A stretch of 53,042 nucleotides of DNA from an uncultured Methanobrevibacter sp. (lineage in GTDB: Archaea; Methanobacteriota; Methanobacteria; Methanobacteriales; Methanobacteriaceae), in assembly GCA_900314635.1 (NCBI GenBank), contig OMVY01000012.1, positions 1 through 53,042 on the forward strand, written 5' to 3'. The notes below the pieces were generated by a model. That model saw nothing but the letters and a program-made list of their open reading frames with translations, searched no databases and was not told where the DNA came from. Of the stretch, positions 52,945 through 53,042 are shown piece after piece. Each line of letters opens with the position of its first letter. The first letter of the stretch is position 1. The position numbers and the translations under genes were made by a program.

Positions 52945-53042
52945 GGGACTGTCACAAATTGGTGTGATTTTAAAAAAATAGCATTTTTTTGAAAAAATCT
53001 TTTTAGTTCGTTAAATCTTTTATTTTTTAAAAATAAGGACAA
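52945..53042. mobile_element. Possible end of an insertion sequence
   Basis: GGGACTGTCACAAATTGGTG at 52945-52964 resembles the GGG-ACTGTC type terminal inverted repeats of IS1182-like elements, followed by about 80 bases of AT-rich sub-terminal DNA to the window edge. It also holds a small inverted repeat, TCACA...TGTGA. No transposase is visible because the window ends, so the call is tentative. Confidence 0.3.

Overview
The window is AT-rich archaeal DNA from a methanogen of the order Methanobacteriales, most likely Methanobrevibacter or a close relative. The evidence is a methanogenesis marker 8 protein (34.4-35.2 kb), a probable marker 5-like protein (22.1-22.7 kb), archaeal 4-phosphopantoate--beta-alanine ligase with a UPF0200 kinase, Dph6-type diphthine--ammonia ligase, a prepilin peptidase beside a class III signal-peptide protein, and secreted Ser/Asn-rich proteins. 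Many starts are preceded by GGTGAT-like ribosome binding sites, so I moved several starts from a GTG or TTG lying inside that site to the ATG just after it. No rRNA, tRNA or CRISPR array was found.

Layout. 0-2.5 kb: a gene cut by the window edge, a duplicated 61-bp block, and a holin-domain/phosphodiesterase fusion. 2.8-8.9 kb: a defence island on the minus strand with a C5-cytosine methyltransferase, an N6-adenine methyltransferase, two paralogous HNH restriction nucleases (one with a damaged start) and a separate McrA-like HNH nuclease. 9-13 kb: small orphan genes, a secreted zinc-ribbon protein, a candidate structured RNA, a G9 tract and a Nim-like flavoprotein. 13-19 kb: a DUF2207 membrane protein, a HEPN protein coupled to two tandem copies of a small acidic partner, TrmO, a decayed Bro-N gene and a DUF447 flavoprotein. 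19-24 kb: an FAD disulfide oxidoreductase, a secreted protein with M14-like metal-ligand motifs, a marker 5-like protein, a DUF4258 protein and a nitroreductase. 24-28 kb: a surface-structure locus (RHH regulator, A24 prepilin peptidase, class III signal-peptide protein, small repeat protein, membrane protein). 28-43 kb: mostly housekeeping and redox genes (Dph6, SDR dehydrogenase, queuosine-precursor transporter, a kinase, marker 8, iron-sulfur flavoprotein, CoA synthesis, TetR, UvrC, GlcG/HbpS, glutathione peroxidase). 43.2-47.2 kb: an inverted repeat, six iterons at an exact 19-bp period, and three paralogous proteins built from terminase-small-subunit-like HTH modules. 47.4-52.6 kb: an NADP-type secondary-alcohol dehydrogenase interrupted by one in-frame TGA, then a MarR-flavodoxin-CMD/cupin-flavodoxin-TrmO-like redox cluster. 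The right edge may enter an insertion sequence.

The strongest candidates for undescribed biology are the iteron array with its multi-HTH protein family, the HEPN gene coupled to a duplicated non-MNT partner, the four-gene restriction-modification unit with duplicated nucleases, and the 33.7-34.15 kb chain of hairpins with 101-bp tandem units. A further genome-style feature is the repeated occurrence of T-rich minisatellites in intergenic DNA, mostly just after stop codons. All functional calls are from reading motifs and family patterns by eye; no search was run.
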